Assembly (NCBI GenBank): GCA_030613785.1
Contig: JAUWLF010000032.1
Location: forward strand, 1 to 39,295
DNA: 39,295 nt
Source of the DNA: Chloroflexota bacterium
Lineage (GTDB): Bacteria; Chloroflexota; Anaerolineae; UBA7937; B3-Chlor
Reading direction: 5' to 3'
Below, one piece after another: positions 33,604 to 39,295 of the stretch. How positions within the stretch are numbered: position 1 is the stretch's first letter; each line of letters starts with the position of its first letter. Under the pieces are notes generated by a model. The model saw only the letters and a program-made list of their open reading frames with translations. It had not been told where the DNA came from and made no database searches. The position numbers and the translations under genes are program-made.

Positions 33604-34439
33604 TTCGCTGTCAGTCCCAGAACTCGAGCAGCGGTGCCCCCCAAGATCTTCGCCTTGGTGTCCTCTCGGAGTGGCAACCGTCGAATGGCCGAGATGTTTC
33701 CTTTGATGTCCGTCAGGGCTGGCCAATCGGACCCGAAGATGATCTTGTCCGCATTCCTCTCCAGATTCGGAAAATAGGTCGGCAGCTTGCGGGGAGGGAG
33801 TCCACTGATCTCCATGTACAGATTGGCGTGCAACTTGGCCAAGAAAAAGGCAGTGTCATACCAGAAGCCTCGTCCGCTGTGGGCCATGATGATTGTCAGT
33901 TCGGGGAAATCCACGACGACATCGTCCAGAAACAAGGGGTCGCCGTACTTCAGGCGGGCACCTCGGAACACAGAGGACCCAGTGTGGACCATGATCGGTA
34001 CCCCGAGTCGCTGAGCCTCCGCGTACAAGGGGTAAAGCCGCCTATCATTGACATAGAAATGCTGATAGGTGGGATATAGCTTCAGACCTCGGCAACCCAG
34101 ATCGCTCACACAACGCTGCAACTCGCTCACCAGATCGGCAGTCACGAAGGGGTTTATGTCAGCGAAGGGGATCAAGCGCTCGCTTGTGCCGCAGAATTCA
34201 GCCACTCGATCGTTCGGACAGGTACCGGTTATCAGCGGATTGGTCTCAGCCAGAGCCACGGCATAGTCGATTCCTTGCTCGTCCAGATACTCCAGCAACG
34301 CCTGAGGGCTGCTCAGAATCTGGCGCAAATCGGCCAGCGCCTCCTCACCGGCGTAGGCCCGGAGCCACTTCAAGAACCAGTCTGTGTACTCATCGGCGGT
34401 CGTGATGTGAATGTGGAAGTCTATGATGGGCGTGTTCAT
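33600..34439 (-). CDS. Amidohydrolase-2 family TIM-barrel hydrolase
   Basis: The product has 279 residues. Metal and active-site motifs of the amidohydrolase-2 family are visible: 'IIDFHIHI' (HxH), 'RGLKLYPTYQHF', His in 'PIMVHTGSS', His in 'IIMAHSGRG' and Asp in 'IIFGSDWPAL'. Family members hydrolyse or decarboxylate carboxylate-bearing rings and lactones; I cannot name the substrate. ATG 34439 overlaps the upstream stop (ATGA); an in-frame ATG two codons earlier is also possible. It is sandwiched between a TIM-barrel isomerase-like protein and adenine deaminase, so a purine-related or ring-opening step is conceivable. Confidence 0.86.
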   Translation of the reverse strand: MNTPIIDFHIHITTADEYTDWFLKWLRAYAGEEALADLRQILSSPQALLEYLDEQGIDYAVALAETNPLITGTCPNDRVAEFCGTSERLIPFADINPFVTADLVSELQRCVSDLGCRGLKLYPTYQHFYVNDRRLYPLYAEAQRLGVPIMVHTGSSVFRGARLKYGDPLFLDDVVVDFPELTIIMAHSGRGFWYDTAFFLAKLHANLYMEISGLPPRKLPTYFPNLERNADKIIFGSDWPALTDIKGNISAIRRLPLREDTKAKILGGTAARVLGLTAK

Positions 34440-35290
34440 AGCCATGGACGCACCCTCTCCAGGCTCTGCAATAGATCGTCCTCCGTGTTGACCTCGAGGA
34501 TCAATACCTTGTCATATCCGCGCCTCTCCAGCGTCTCCATGAAGGCCTCGCAGTCAACCTTGCCGTTTCCCAAAGGTAGATGGTCTCGCCCCCGCTCCCC
34601 GCCCTCACCTCCGGGAAGGGCGTCATGCAGGTGGATTTCCCCGATCAGTTTCCAGTGCTGATCGAGGAAAGCGAGTGCATCACCTCCTGTCTTGACCAGA
34701 TGACCCACGTCGAAACACACACGCATCCCCAACCGTTCTATCATGGGCGCCACGTATTCGAACGGGAACCGTTCCAGATTCTCCACGCATATGGTCTCCG
34801 GCGCAAGAAGACCGCCGAGCCCCACCAAGGTGCGCTCGGCCCGCAGTAGGATCTCGTTCAAGAAACCCTGCTTCTCCTCAGGAGGCAGATCCTGAATGCC
34901 AGTGAGCAAGGAGGTCCACATCCCCCACAAGTGGAATACGTAGGATTCAATAAGCAGGGAGCTCGTCGCCTCAACCACCTGTTCTAGGCTCAGCATCGTC
35001 GCCTGACGAGCGGGCTCGTTGAGACTGGCACCGTCCAACCACAAGAAGGGCAGGTGAAGCGTGCACGCAAATCCCAACTCCTCCTGCAGACCGGCAACTA
35101 GCTCGTAGTATCCCTTGTCAATAACCTGGGGATAGAGCATCGCGAAATCACCATTCAACTCAATAGCCTCGATCCTATGATTCTCCACCAAGATGCGGAT
35201 CGCCTCCAAGTGACGGGATCTCCCTGCCTCCGGCTGCTGCGAGTCCAGCCACCACCCCACCAAGGGGATCAACGTGGTGCCTATCCTCAT
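34436..35290 (-). CDS. Sugar phosphate isomerase/epimerase-like TIM-barrel protein
   Basis: The product has 284 residues of the xylose-isomerase-like/AP-endonuclease-2 fold. Likely metal ligands: Glu in 'ICVENLERF', Asp and His in 'VCFDVGHL', His in 'IGEIHLHDALPG', Asp-His in 'GRDHLPLGNGKVD' and the last Glu in 'KVLILEVN'. The fold covers sugar isomerases, epimerases, endonuclease IV and the cobamide phosphodiesterase CbiR; the 'DHLPLG' motif is common to most of these, so the reaction is undecided. The gene overlaps mazG-like and amidohydrolase genes by 4 bases on each side, so its work is probably tied to theirs. Confidence 0.86.
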   Translation of the reverse strand: MRIGTTLIPLVGWWLDSQQPEAGRSRHLEAIRILVENHRIEAIELNGDFAMLYPQVIDKGYYELVAGLQEELGFACTLHLPFLWLDGASLNEPARQATMLSLEQVVEATSSLLIESYVFHLWGMWTSLLTGIQDLPPEEKQGFLNEILLRAERTLVGLGGLLAPETICVENLERFPFEYVAPMIERLGMRVCFDVGHLVKTGGDALAFLDQHWKLIGEIHLHDALPGGEGGERGRDHLPLGNGKVDCEAFMETLERRGYDKVLILEVNTEDDLLQSLERVRPWL

Positions 35291-35667
35291 CGTCCTTCCC
35301 TTCTGCCTGGCGCAATCGCTCGGAACCTCCCCCTGTATTCATCCTCTGGGTATTTCCTAGCGTTCTTCGCCAGCTTGTCTCTCACCGCCGTGCTTACGTC
35401 AAGGTCCAGTGAGTTGGCAAAGGTGAGGGCATAGATGACGATGTCTGCCAGCTCCTCACCCAACCTGACCAGCTTCTCCTCATCCTCCCGCAATCGGCGT
35501 GACTCCTCGGAGGTGAGCCACTGCAACTCTTCCATGAGCTCTGCGGCCTCGATAGCGATGGACATGCTCAGGTTCTTGGGCGTATGGAACTGCTCCCAAT
35601 CCCGTTGGTCTCTGAACTCCTTCACCAATGCCTTGAGCTCTGCGAGGGTCGTGTCGTCGTCCTTCAT
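35287..35667 (-). CDS. MazG-like nucleotide pyrophosphohydrolase (dCTPase/iMazG type)
   Basis: The 126-residue all-alpha protein has the magnesium-binding helices of the MazG/DCTPP1 superfamily: 'EAAELMEELQW' (ExxxE) and 'LGEELADIVIYALTFA' (ExxD), preceded by 'FRDQRDWEQFHTPKNL', which marks the RS21-C6/dCTP pyrophosphatase group. It would hydrolyse (d)NTPs or modified NTPs to monophosphates and pyrophosphate. It starts 12 bases after the TolB-like gene and overlaps the TIM-barrel gene by 4 bases. Confidence 0.92.
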   Translation of the reverse strand: MKDDDTTLAELKALVKEFRDQRDWEQFHTPKNLSMSIAIEAAELMEELQWLTSEESRRLREDEEKLVRLGEELADIVIYALTFANSLDLDVSTAVRDKLAKNARKYPEDEYRGRFRAIAPGRREGR

Positions 35668-35679
35668 TCCACTCCCACC

Positions 35680-36897
35680 CTACTCACACCAGCTTGGCTC
35701 CGTGTCATCGAACTCGTTGTCGGTGAGGCGCATTCGATCACTGCCATCTGGCCGCATGACGTAGATCTCCCGCGCCTTCAGGCGCTCTCCACCTCCAGTG
35801 TAGGCGACGAAGACCAGCCATTCGCCATCGGGCGACCACTGGGGCTGTTCAGCACCTGAAGCGAAGTCTGTCAGCCTCGTGGGTCCCGTGCCGTCGGCCT
35901 CCATGATGTAGATCTGTTGGCTCCCGTGTCGGTCAGAAACGAACGCAATCTGGTCTCCCTGCGGCGACCAGGCGGGATACCAGTCATCGGCCGGGTCGTC
36001 CGTCACCTGCCGCGCGATTCCCTTATGGAGGGAGATACTGAAGATGTCCCAGTTGCCTTCCCGCTCGGCGGAGAAGAGCAAACTCGAACCATCGGGAGCC
36101 CAACTCGGCTGTACCACCGGAACATCCTCTGAGGTCAACTGGAACTGGTCACTTCCGTCGGCCTGCATGAGGAATAGCTGGCTGAGGCCAAACCGATCAG
36201 AAGCGAAGGCGATGGTGCCACCGTCTGGAGACCAGCGCGGCGAGCGATCCCCTCCCAGAGCCGCGGTAAGGTTCTTCAGTTCGTGGCTGTCGCCTCTCAT
36301 CAGCCAGATGTCTGATCCCCCTCCGATGGCGGTGGAAGCGAAGGCCAGCGAGTCAGAGCCTTCGCACGCTGGCTCTCGGTCTGCCTCCAATCTGCGAGTT
36401 AGCCGATCCAGTTCGCCGCTATCAGTACGCATGGTGTAGATCTCATAGTTCTCATCACGATCGCTGGCGAAGGCCAAACGTCCTGGCGGCACCACGCCGA
36501 CAGCCAACGAAGAGGATGCCACGGCATTGCCTGAGGGGTCGTACACCTTCACGGTCAGCTGATGCTGTCCTTGCCCTTCAGCTTCCCACGAATGGCTGAT
36601 GGCCCAGGTCCCAACTCCATCACCCTGGGTATCCGCTACCGCGTCCACCGGAGAACCGTCAACCAACAGTTCAGACCTAACCATGCTGCGACCAGTAGCC
36701 ACTACCTCGACCACAACGGTTTCTCCCTCCAACATGAGGACGGCAAAGGACGGCGATACGATCTGCACCCGGGAAACACTGGGGGACAAGAAGAGACGGT
36801 TCACGATCTTCGTGAGCAAAGTTGCGTCGACGAGGAGCAGCAGCAGGCCGAGCAATATCAACATCGCCTTCACGCGAGGAGACAAAGGCCTATTCAC
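35680..36897 (-). CDS. Membrane-anchored TolB-like beta-propeller protein
   Basis: The product has 405 residues: a membrane helix at about 10-33, an Ig-like beta domain at about 45-135 and a TolB-like propeller with at least five 'WSPDG'-type blades (e.g. 'PRWSPDGGTIAFASDRFG', 'PAWSPQGDQIAFVSDRHG', 'PQWSPDGEWLVFVAYTGG'). It probably sits outside the membrane and binds protein or glycan. I start it at GTG 36897, with AAGG 9 bases upstream; the ATG at 36927 overlaps the -10 hexamer TATAAT and so lies before the start of transcription. It leads a five-gene operon otherwise made of cytosolic enzymes, an odd pairing. Confidence 0.87.
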   Translation of the reverse strand: MNRPLSPRVKAMLILLGLLLLLVDATLLTKIVNRLFLSPSVSRVQIVSPSFAVLMLEGETVVVEVVATGRSMVRSELLVDGSPVDAVADTQGDGVGTWAISHSWEAEGQGQHQLTVKVYDPSGNAVASSSLAVGVVPPGRLAFASDRDENYEIYTMRTDSGELDRLTRRLEADREPACEGSDSLAFASTAIGGGSDIWLMRGDSHELKNLTAALGGDRSPRWSPDGGTIAFASDRFGLSQLFLMQADGSDQFQLTSEDVPVVQPSWAPDGSSLLFSAEREGNWDIFSISLHKGIARQVTDDPADDWYPAWSPQGDQIAFVSDRHGSQQIYIMEADGTGPTRLTDFASGAEQPQWSPDGEWLVFVAYTGGGERLKAREIYVMRPDGSDRMRLTDNEFDDTEPSWCE

Positions 36898-36925
36898 CCT
36901 CCACCACCTTGCCAGCAACGAGCGC

Positions 36926-36954
36926 ATTATACTCTGGGACGCAAGAAAACACAA
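36926..36954 (-). promoter_or_regulatory. Promoter of the TolB/mazG/ade operon
   Basis: On the minus strand TTGTGT (36954-36949) and a perfect TATAAT (36931-36926) are 17 bases apart. The transcript would start near 36919, giving a leader of about 20 bases to GTG 36897. The -35 overlaps the tail of a terminator. Confidence 0.65.
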
Positions 36955-36985
36955 TCGCAGAGATCAATGTCAAGACCTCTGCGAT
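36944..36985 (-). terminator. Intrinsic terminator after the secreted protein gene
   Basis: On the minus strand a 12-base-pair stem (36985-36974 with 36965-36954, one G-U pair, 8-base loop) is followed by TGTGTTTTCTT. The T-rich tail also serves as the -35 region of the next promoter. Confidence 0.75.
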
Positions 36986-37031
36986 CGTATCGAGTTACTA
37001 TTCCTCTGACGGCCGTGGTAGCTCTAGCGTG

Positions 37032-37685
37032 CTAGCCCTTGAAGGTTATGCCGTCCACGTTGAGAAGGACTTCTCGGCCCGCCGTCGGCCACTTCTTCCA
37101 CAGCCTGACGAAGAGAGTCAAGCTGTTCGACTTGGCCGTGACGTTCATGCAGAAGGAGTCCATCTCGTCGCCGGGAGCCGTCCGAGGATAGACCGTGTCC
37201 CAGGGGATGTCGGTCCAATCCTCCGCTTTCAGCGCTGACCAGTCAGTGCCTCCGTTCTGATCAATACCCAGGTTGGCGGTATAGCCCCAGCTCTGAGGGT
37301 CCGGGTCTCCCGCCAGAGACCGCAGCATGCCATGCAGGCAGACTTGGTATGTCGTGCCCGGAGTGACAGCCAGTGTTTGATAGATGCCAGCGACCCGATT
37401 GGGGTCTGAGGCTCCGCGGCAGATGGTGTTGATCTCGATCAACTGGGAATGTGCACCATCGTAAACCACAGGTGCCCAAGTGTCGTCATGCCAGCTGGCC
37501 GTCATCTCTCCCCCGTTGTCAAACTTCTGCCAACCGAGGGCCACGCCGTTGACGCCAAACCCTCCCTCGAAATTGCCGTTCACGGCCAGATTGTCCGCAG
37601 GTCCGGCAATAGATGGGAGAACCAAGACACCCACGAGCAATGCCAGCAACGCCAGAAGGGATCCTATTCCAAGTCGGATTTTCAT
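37032..37685 (-). CDS. Secreted beta-sandwich protein, possibly carbohydrate-binding
   Basis: The product has 217 residues. A signal peptide (about 1-28, ending near 'SIAGPA') precedes a beta-rich domain that opens with 'NLAVNGNFEGGFGVNGVALGW', a pattern seen at the start of CBM/jelly-roll domains of exported proteins, and ends with 'REVLLNVDGITFKG'. The catalytic residues of hydrolases are not seen. I start it at ATG 37685, with GGGAGG 4 bases upstream; an ATG 8 codons earlier is less well placed. Its mRNA appears to carry an unusually long, structured leader of about 260 bases. Confidence 0.8.
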   Translation of the reverse strand: MKIRLGIGSLLALLALLVGVLVLPSIAGPADNLAVNGNFEGGFGVNGVALGWQKFDNGGEMTASWHDDTWAPVVYDGAHSQLIEINTICRGASDPNRVAGIYQTLAVTPGTTYQVCLHGMLRSLAGDPDPQSWGYTANLGIDQNGGTDWSALKAEDWTDIPWDTVYPRTAPGDEMDSFCMNVTAKSNSLTLFVRLWKKWPTAGREVLLNVDGITFKG

Positions 37686-37719
37686 CGTTCCTCCCTTATC
37701 ACTCGTCAATTGATCCCGG

Positions 37720-37761
37720 CAACTGCGCCATTACGCCGGGAACACATCGGCCAACTGCGCC
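37720..37761. repeat. Two copies of CAACTGCGCC in adjacent hairpins
   Basis: The 10-base sequence occurs at 37720-37729 and 37752-37761, 32 bases apart, each time at the same place in a 6-base-pair hairpin of the leader RNA. Confidence 0.6.
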
Positions 37762-37792
37762 CTTGGCCGAGCCGAGTGGGCTCCCACACCGG

Positions 37793-37822
37793 TCAGGGGG
37801 TAGAAGCCCCGTCTAGGCACAT
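37793..37822 (-). CDS. Possible 9-residue leader peptide
   Basis: ATG at 37822 follows AGGAGGTGAT by 5 bases and opens a frame of nine codons (MCLDGASTP) ending in TGA, in the leader of the secreted protein gene. The ribosome site is a perfect match to the anti-Shine-Dalgarno, stronger than that of any full gene here. The same site could instead serve an ATG at 37829 that overlaps it, opening a 32-codon frame, but that spacing is impossible for normal initiation. Translation is unproven. Confidence 0.3.
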   Translation of the reverse strand: MCLDGASTP

Positions 37823-37951
37823 GGAACATCACCTCCTCTCCAAGGAAGATAGATCGGCCGCTGCACGTAAGAGGAACAGCTACCCCGTGGAGCTAGTGAC
37901 TACCGCTGCAACCCGGAACGCACCAGTCCTCCGCGGGGCCATCTATGATAC

Positions 37952-37980
37952 ATTATAGCACGGTTTTCAAGTTTGCGCAA
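37952..37980 (-). promoter_or_regulatory. Promoter of the secreted protein gene
   Basis: On the minus strand TTGCGC (37980-37975) and TATAAT (37957-37952) are 17 bases apart, with an extended TGC before the -10. Confidence 0.65.
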
Positions 37981-38034
37981 TACCTTGTAACCTTAAAACT
38001 CGCCCGTACTCCTACGATATCCTGCCTTTTCGAC

Positions 38035-38607
38035 TCAGAAGACAGGCTTGCACAGAATCTCGTTGACCCGGAGATCAAAGAAATCCTGGGCATTGGCCGG
38101 CGTCAGAATCGCCGCTGTGTCCGCGCCGTGGCCGGTGCCTGCGATCGCCAAGACAGGCTCGTCGGTGCGAATCCTGCCTGCGTCGGCAGCCATGAGGGTA
38201 ATCTCACAGACCACCTTCATCCCCTCTCCGAAGATGCGCAACGTGTAGGCGATGATCTCATCGACCTGGTATGTGTCTAGATGCCTGCGAATAGCCCGGT
38301 TGATGCCTCCAAAAGCGTGCTGGCAGGTTAGTAGATGAGCTCCAAGATCCAGTATCGCCTCCCTATTCTCGTCGGTCAGCTGTTGAGTGCTGGGCTTCGC
38401 AAAACCCGTGGAGTGTGTGACCACCACGAGATCATAGTTCTCGAACACCTGCGCGGCCCTTAGACCGGTATCACCCCCGGTGCTGGCTACCAGTATCTGG
38501 CGGATGCCCAGTTCCTCAGCGCGCTCTCTAGCGATTCGCAGGGTCTGTTCGGTGTTCTTTTTTCCCGGCTCGCTGAAGTACGTGATTGCGCATGTGCTGT
38601 CTGCCAT
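38035..38607 (-). CDS. Pyruvate kinase C-terminal-domain-like protein
   Basis: The 190-residue protein resembles the free-standing version of the pyruvate kinase alpha/beta (C-terminal) domain: 'CAITYFSEPGKKNTEQTLRIARERA', 'LVASTGGDTGLRAAQVF', 'LVVVTHSTGFAKPSTQQL' and 'PVLAIAGTGHGADTAAIL'. In pyruvate kinase this domain binds allosteric effectors; the role of stand-alone copies is unknown, possibly sugar-phosphate binding or regulation. There is no catalytic barrel. ATG 38607 has AGGAG 7 bases upstream; the in-frame ATG 12 codons earlier has no site. Confidence 0.85.
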   Translation of the reverse strand: MADSTCAITYFSEPGKKNTEQTLRIARERAEELGIRQILVASTGGDTGLRAAQVFENYDLVVVTHSTGFAKPSTQQLTDENREAILDLGAHLLTCQHAFGGINRAIRRHLDTYQVDEIIAYTLRIFGEGMKVVCEITLMAADAGRIRTDEPVLAIAGTGHGADTAAILTPANAQDFFDLRVNEILCKPVF

Positions 38608-38937
38608 CGTACACTCCTTTCCCAAACCGCGAGTATCTGACACCCTTGCTCCGGAAATCGCAGAGGAGATGCCGTTGTCGTCGGCGATATCTTGCGACTG
38701 CGCGCAGTGGTTTTATGGCTAGGCGGATCGGTTGACCGCTGAGCCTTGTGGTACGCGGGTGGCGTGAGTGGTGGTGATCAGGAGGTCAAGCAAAATGAAT
38801 ACCTGGCGGCAACGCCGGCACAGAGCGACACAAACTGCGGAACGACAAGGAGCCAGTGCTACGAGGACACACGCAAACCCTGCGCCCCCCGGAGCGGAGC
38901 CTCTGCTCAAGTTCGACCGGATGAAGGATACAACGGG
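38608..38937. other. Intergenic region with no confident gene
   Basis: These 330 bases separate the pyruvate-kinase-like gene from the PEP-CTERM-like gene. I find no convincing promoter or intrinsic terminator. The only candidate gene is a short plus-strand frame beginning at 38795. Confidence 0.5.
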
Positions 38938-38974
38938 CTATCTCACACGCGCGCGCCATCTCATTCCCGCGTAG
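38795..38974 (+). CDS. Doubtful small basic protein
   Basis: ATG 38795 has AGGAGG 9 bases upstream and opens a 59-codon frame rich in Arg, Thr and Ala with no membrane segment or known motif. It overlaps the end of the PEP-CTERM-like gene on the other strand by 37 bases. In GC-rich DNA a frame of this size arises easily by chance, so only the ribosome site speaks for it. Confidence 0.2.
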   Translation: MNTWRQRRHRATQTAERQGASATRTHANPAPPGAEPLLKFDRMKDTTGYLTRARHLIPA

Positions 38975-39295
38975 CCCGCCAGCCCAGCCAGACCAGTCCC
39001 CAAGAGCAACAGACTGCCTCCCTCAGGGACGAATTCTTCGCATGGCCTCACCCGTCCCGTCCACGTGGCAGATCTGGTCTGGTCTGTTGCCCACTGATCG
39101 TCGAACTCGACGGTGCCAACATTCCCAATCTCGCCATGTTCCGTCGCCGTGCACAAGATCGTAATCGTGACCGTGGTGCCGGCAGGAAGCTTGTAGGGAG
39201 GGGCACCCATAGTGACCGTGACTGGGTTCACTCCGGGCCCTGACGCCGAGGTATCTGCAGGGCACGGTCCCGGCTGGCACTGAACGTCGACACTG
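38938..39295 (-). CDS. Exported protein with PEP-CTERM-like tail (5' part cut by window edge)
   Basis: The frame stays open to the right edge, so only the last 118 or so residues are visible. They form a beta-rich domain of the DUF11/Ig-like kind ('LPAGTTVTITILCTATEHGEIGNVGTVEFDD') followed by a sorting tail: 'EFVPEGGSLLLLGTGLAGLAG', a short membrane helix, and a basic end 'YAGMRWRARVR'. This is the VPEP-type tail recognised by exosortase-like enzymes in other bacteria; neither an exosortase nor the start of the gene is in the window. It could instead be a substrate of the sortase at 5.2-6.2 kb, but the tail is not LPxTG. Confidence 0.8.
   Translation of the reverse strand, partial: SVDVQCQPGPCPADTSASGPGVNPVTVTMGAPPYKLPAGTTVTITILCTATEHGEIGNVGTVEFDDQWATDQTRSATWTGRVRPCEEFVPEGGSLLLLGTGLAGLAGYAGMRWRARVR

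Larger units (their letters stand above)
37686..37951 (-). ncRNA. Long structured 5' leader of the secreted protein gene (candidate cis-regulatory RNA)
   Basis: From the promoter at 37952-37980 to the ATG at 37685 there are about 260 untranslated bases. In transcript order it holds a perfect AGGAGGTGAT (37837-37828), a GGGG/CCCC hairpin (37810-37797), a GAGCC/GGCTC hairpin (37783-37769), a GGCCAA/TTGGCC hairpin (37768-37749) and a CCCGGC/GCCGGG hairpin (37740-37715). The last two share the repeat CAACTGCGCC (plus-strand reading, 37752-37761 and 37720-37729). I do not recognise a known riboswitch. No T-run follows the hairpins, so control would act on translation or stability if at all. Confidence 0.45.

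Noticed and set aside
33604..33726. 41-codon upstream extension of adenine deaminase
   Set aside because: It runs antisense-free but out of frame through the amidohydrolase gene; the ATGA overlap at 33600-33603 and the family start fit ATG 33603.
1..39295. CRISPR arrays, insertion sequences, rRNA or replication origin
   Set aside because: I looked for regularly spaced repeats, transposase motifs, rRNA signatures and DnaA-box clusters and saw none.

Overview
The window looks like chromosomal DNA of a member of the Chloroflexota, probably Anaerolineae or a related class. This is inferred from the many exported proteins with Pro/Thr-rich 'PTPTPT' linkers, the TolB-like propeller protein, the protein with a PEP-CTERM-like tail and the gene neighbourhoods; no ribosomal RNA is present to confirm it. 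It is densely coded, moderately GC-rich, and shows no insertion sequence, prophage or CRISPR array. Promoters of TTGACA-16/18-TATAAT type, often with an extended TGn -10, can be read at many operon heads.

Left part (1-9.6 kb), cell surface: a membrane-anchored clan GH-A glycosidase-like protein converges with a lipoprotein. Next come tRNA-Val(CAC), a GAF sensor histidine kinase and a multi-span membrane protein of unknown function. On the minus strand follow a sortase with a small basic membrane protein, and a heptose/glycerol-type cytidylyltransferase-fold nucleotidyltransferase coupled to the lipid II flippase murJ. A secreted M23 peptidase is transcribed divergently, apparently as a leaderless mRNA.

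Middle (9.6-20.9 kb): a 986-residue protein with three zinc ribbons, a long coiled coil and a CHAT (caspase-like) protease domain is the most unusual protein here. It is followed by the tight operon dnaX-ybaB-recR-rodZ-like-rimO. The 3' end of rimO overlaps a convergent Zn/Mn ABC transporter (znuA-znuC-znuB order of transcription), which lies downstream of a Fur-family regulator with its own near-leaderless promoter.

Middle-right (21-31.2 kb), all minus strand: an immune-inhibitor-A-like metalloprotease with a membrane/Ig-like partner; a tyrosine recombinase, PH-SHOCT membrane protein and purine nucleoside phosphorylase; then ruvB-queH-GT-C glycosyltransferase-DUF2905-queA. This last group joins two queuosine-synthesis steps to ruvB. 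Its QueH has an extra N-terminal domain resembling the RRXRR/PLMP domain of IscB-like proteins.

Right part (31.3-39.3 kb): a DksA/TraR zinc-finger protein converges on a five-gene minus-strand operon (TolB-like propeller, MazG-like pyrophosphohydrolase, TIM-barrel isomerase-like protein, amidohydrolase, adenine deaminase), linked by 4-base ATGA overlaps. Next is a secreted protein with a long structured 5' leader (tandem hairpins with a repeated loop sequence and a perfect Shine-Dalgarno inside it). The window ends with a pyruvate-kinase C-terminal-domain protein and the truncated gene of a PEP-CTERM-like protein.

Two layout habits recur. All four fully contained, well-supported convergent gene pairs abut or overlap at their 3' ends (gap of 7, overlaps of 30, 92 and 51 bases). 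At three minus-strand junctions an intrinsic terminator runs straight into the -35 element of the next promoter.
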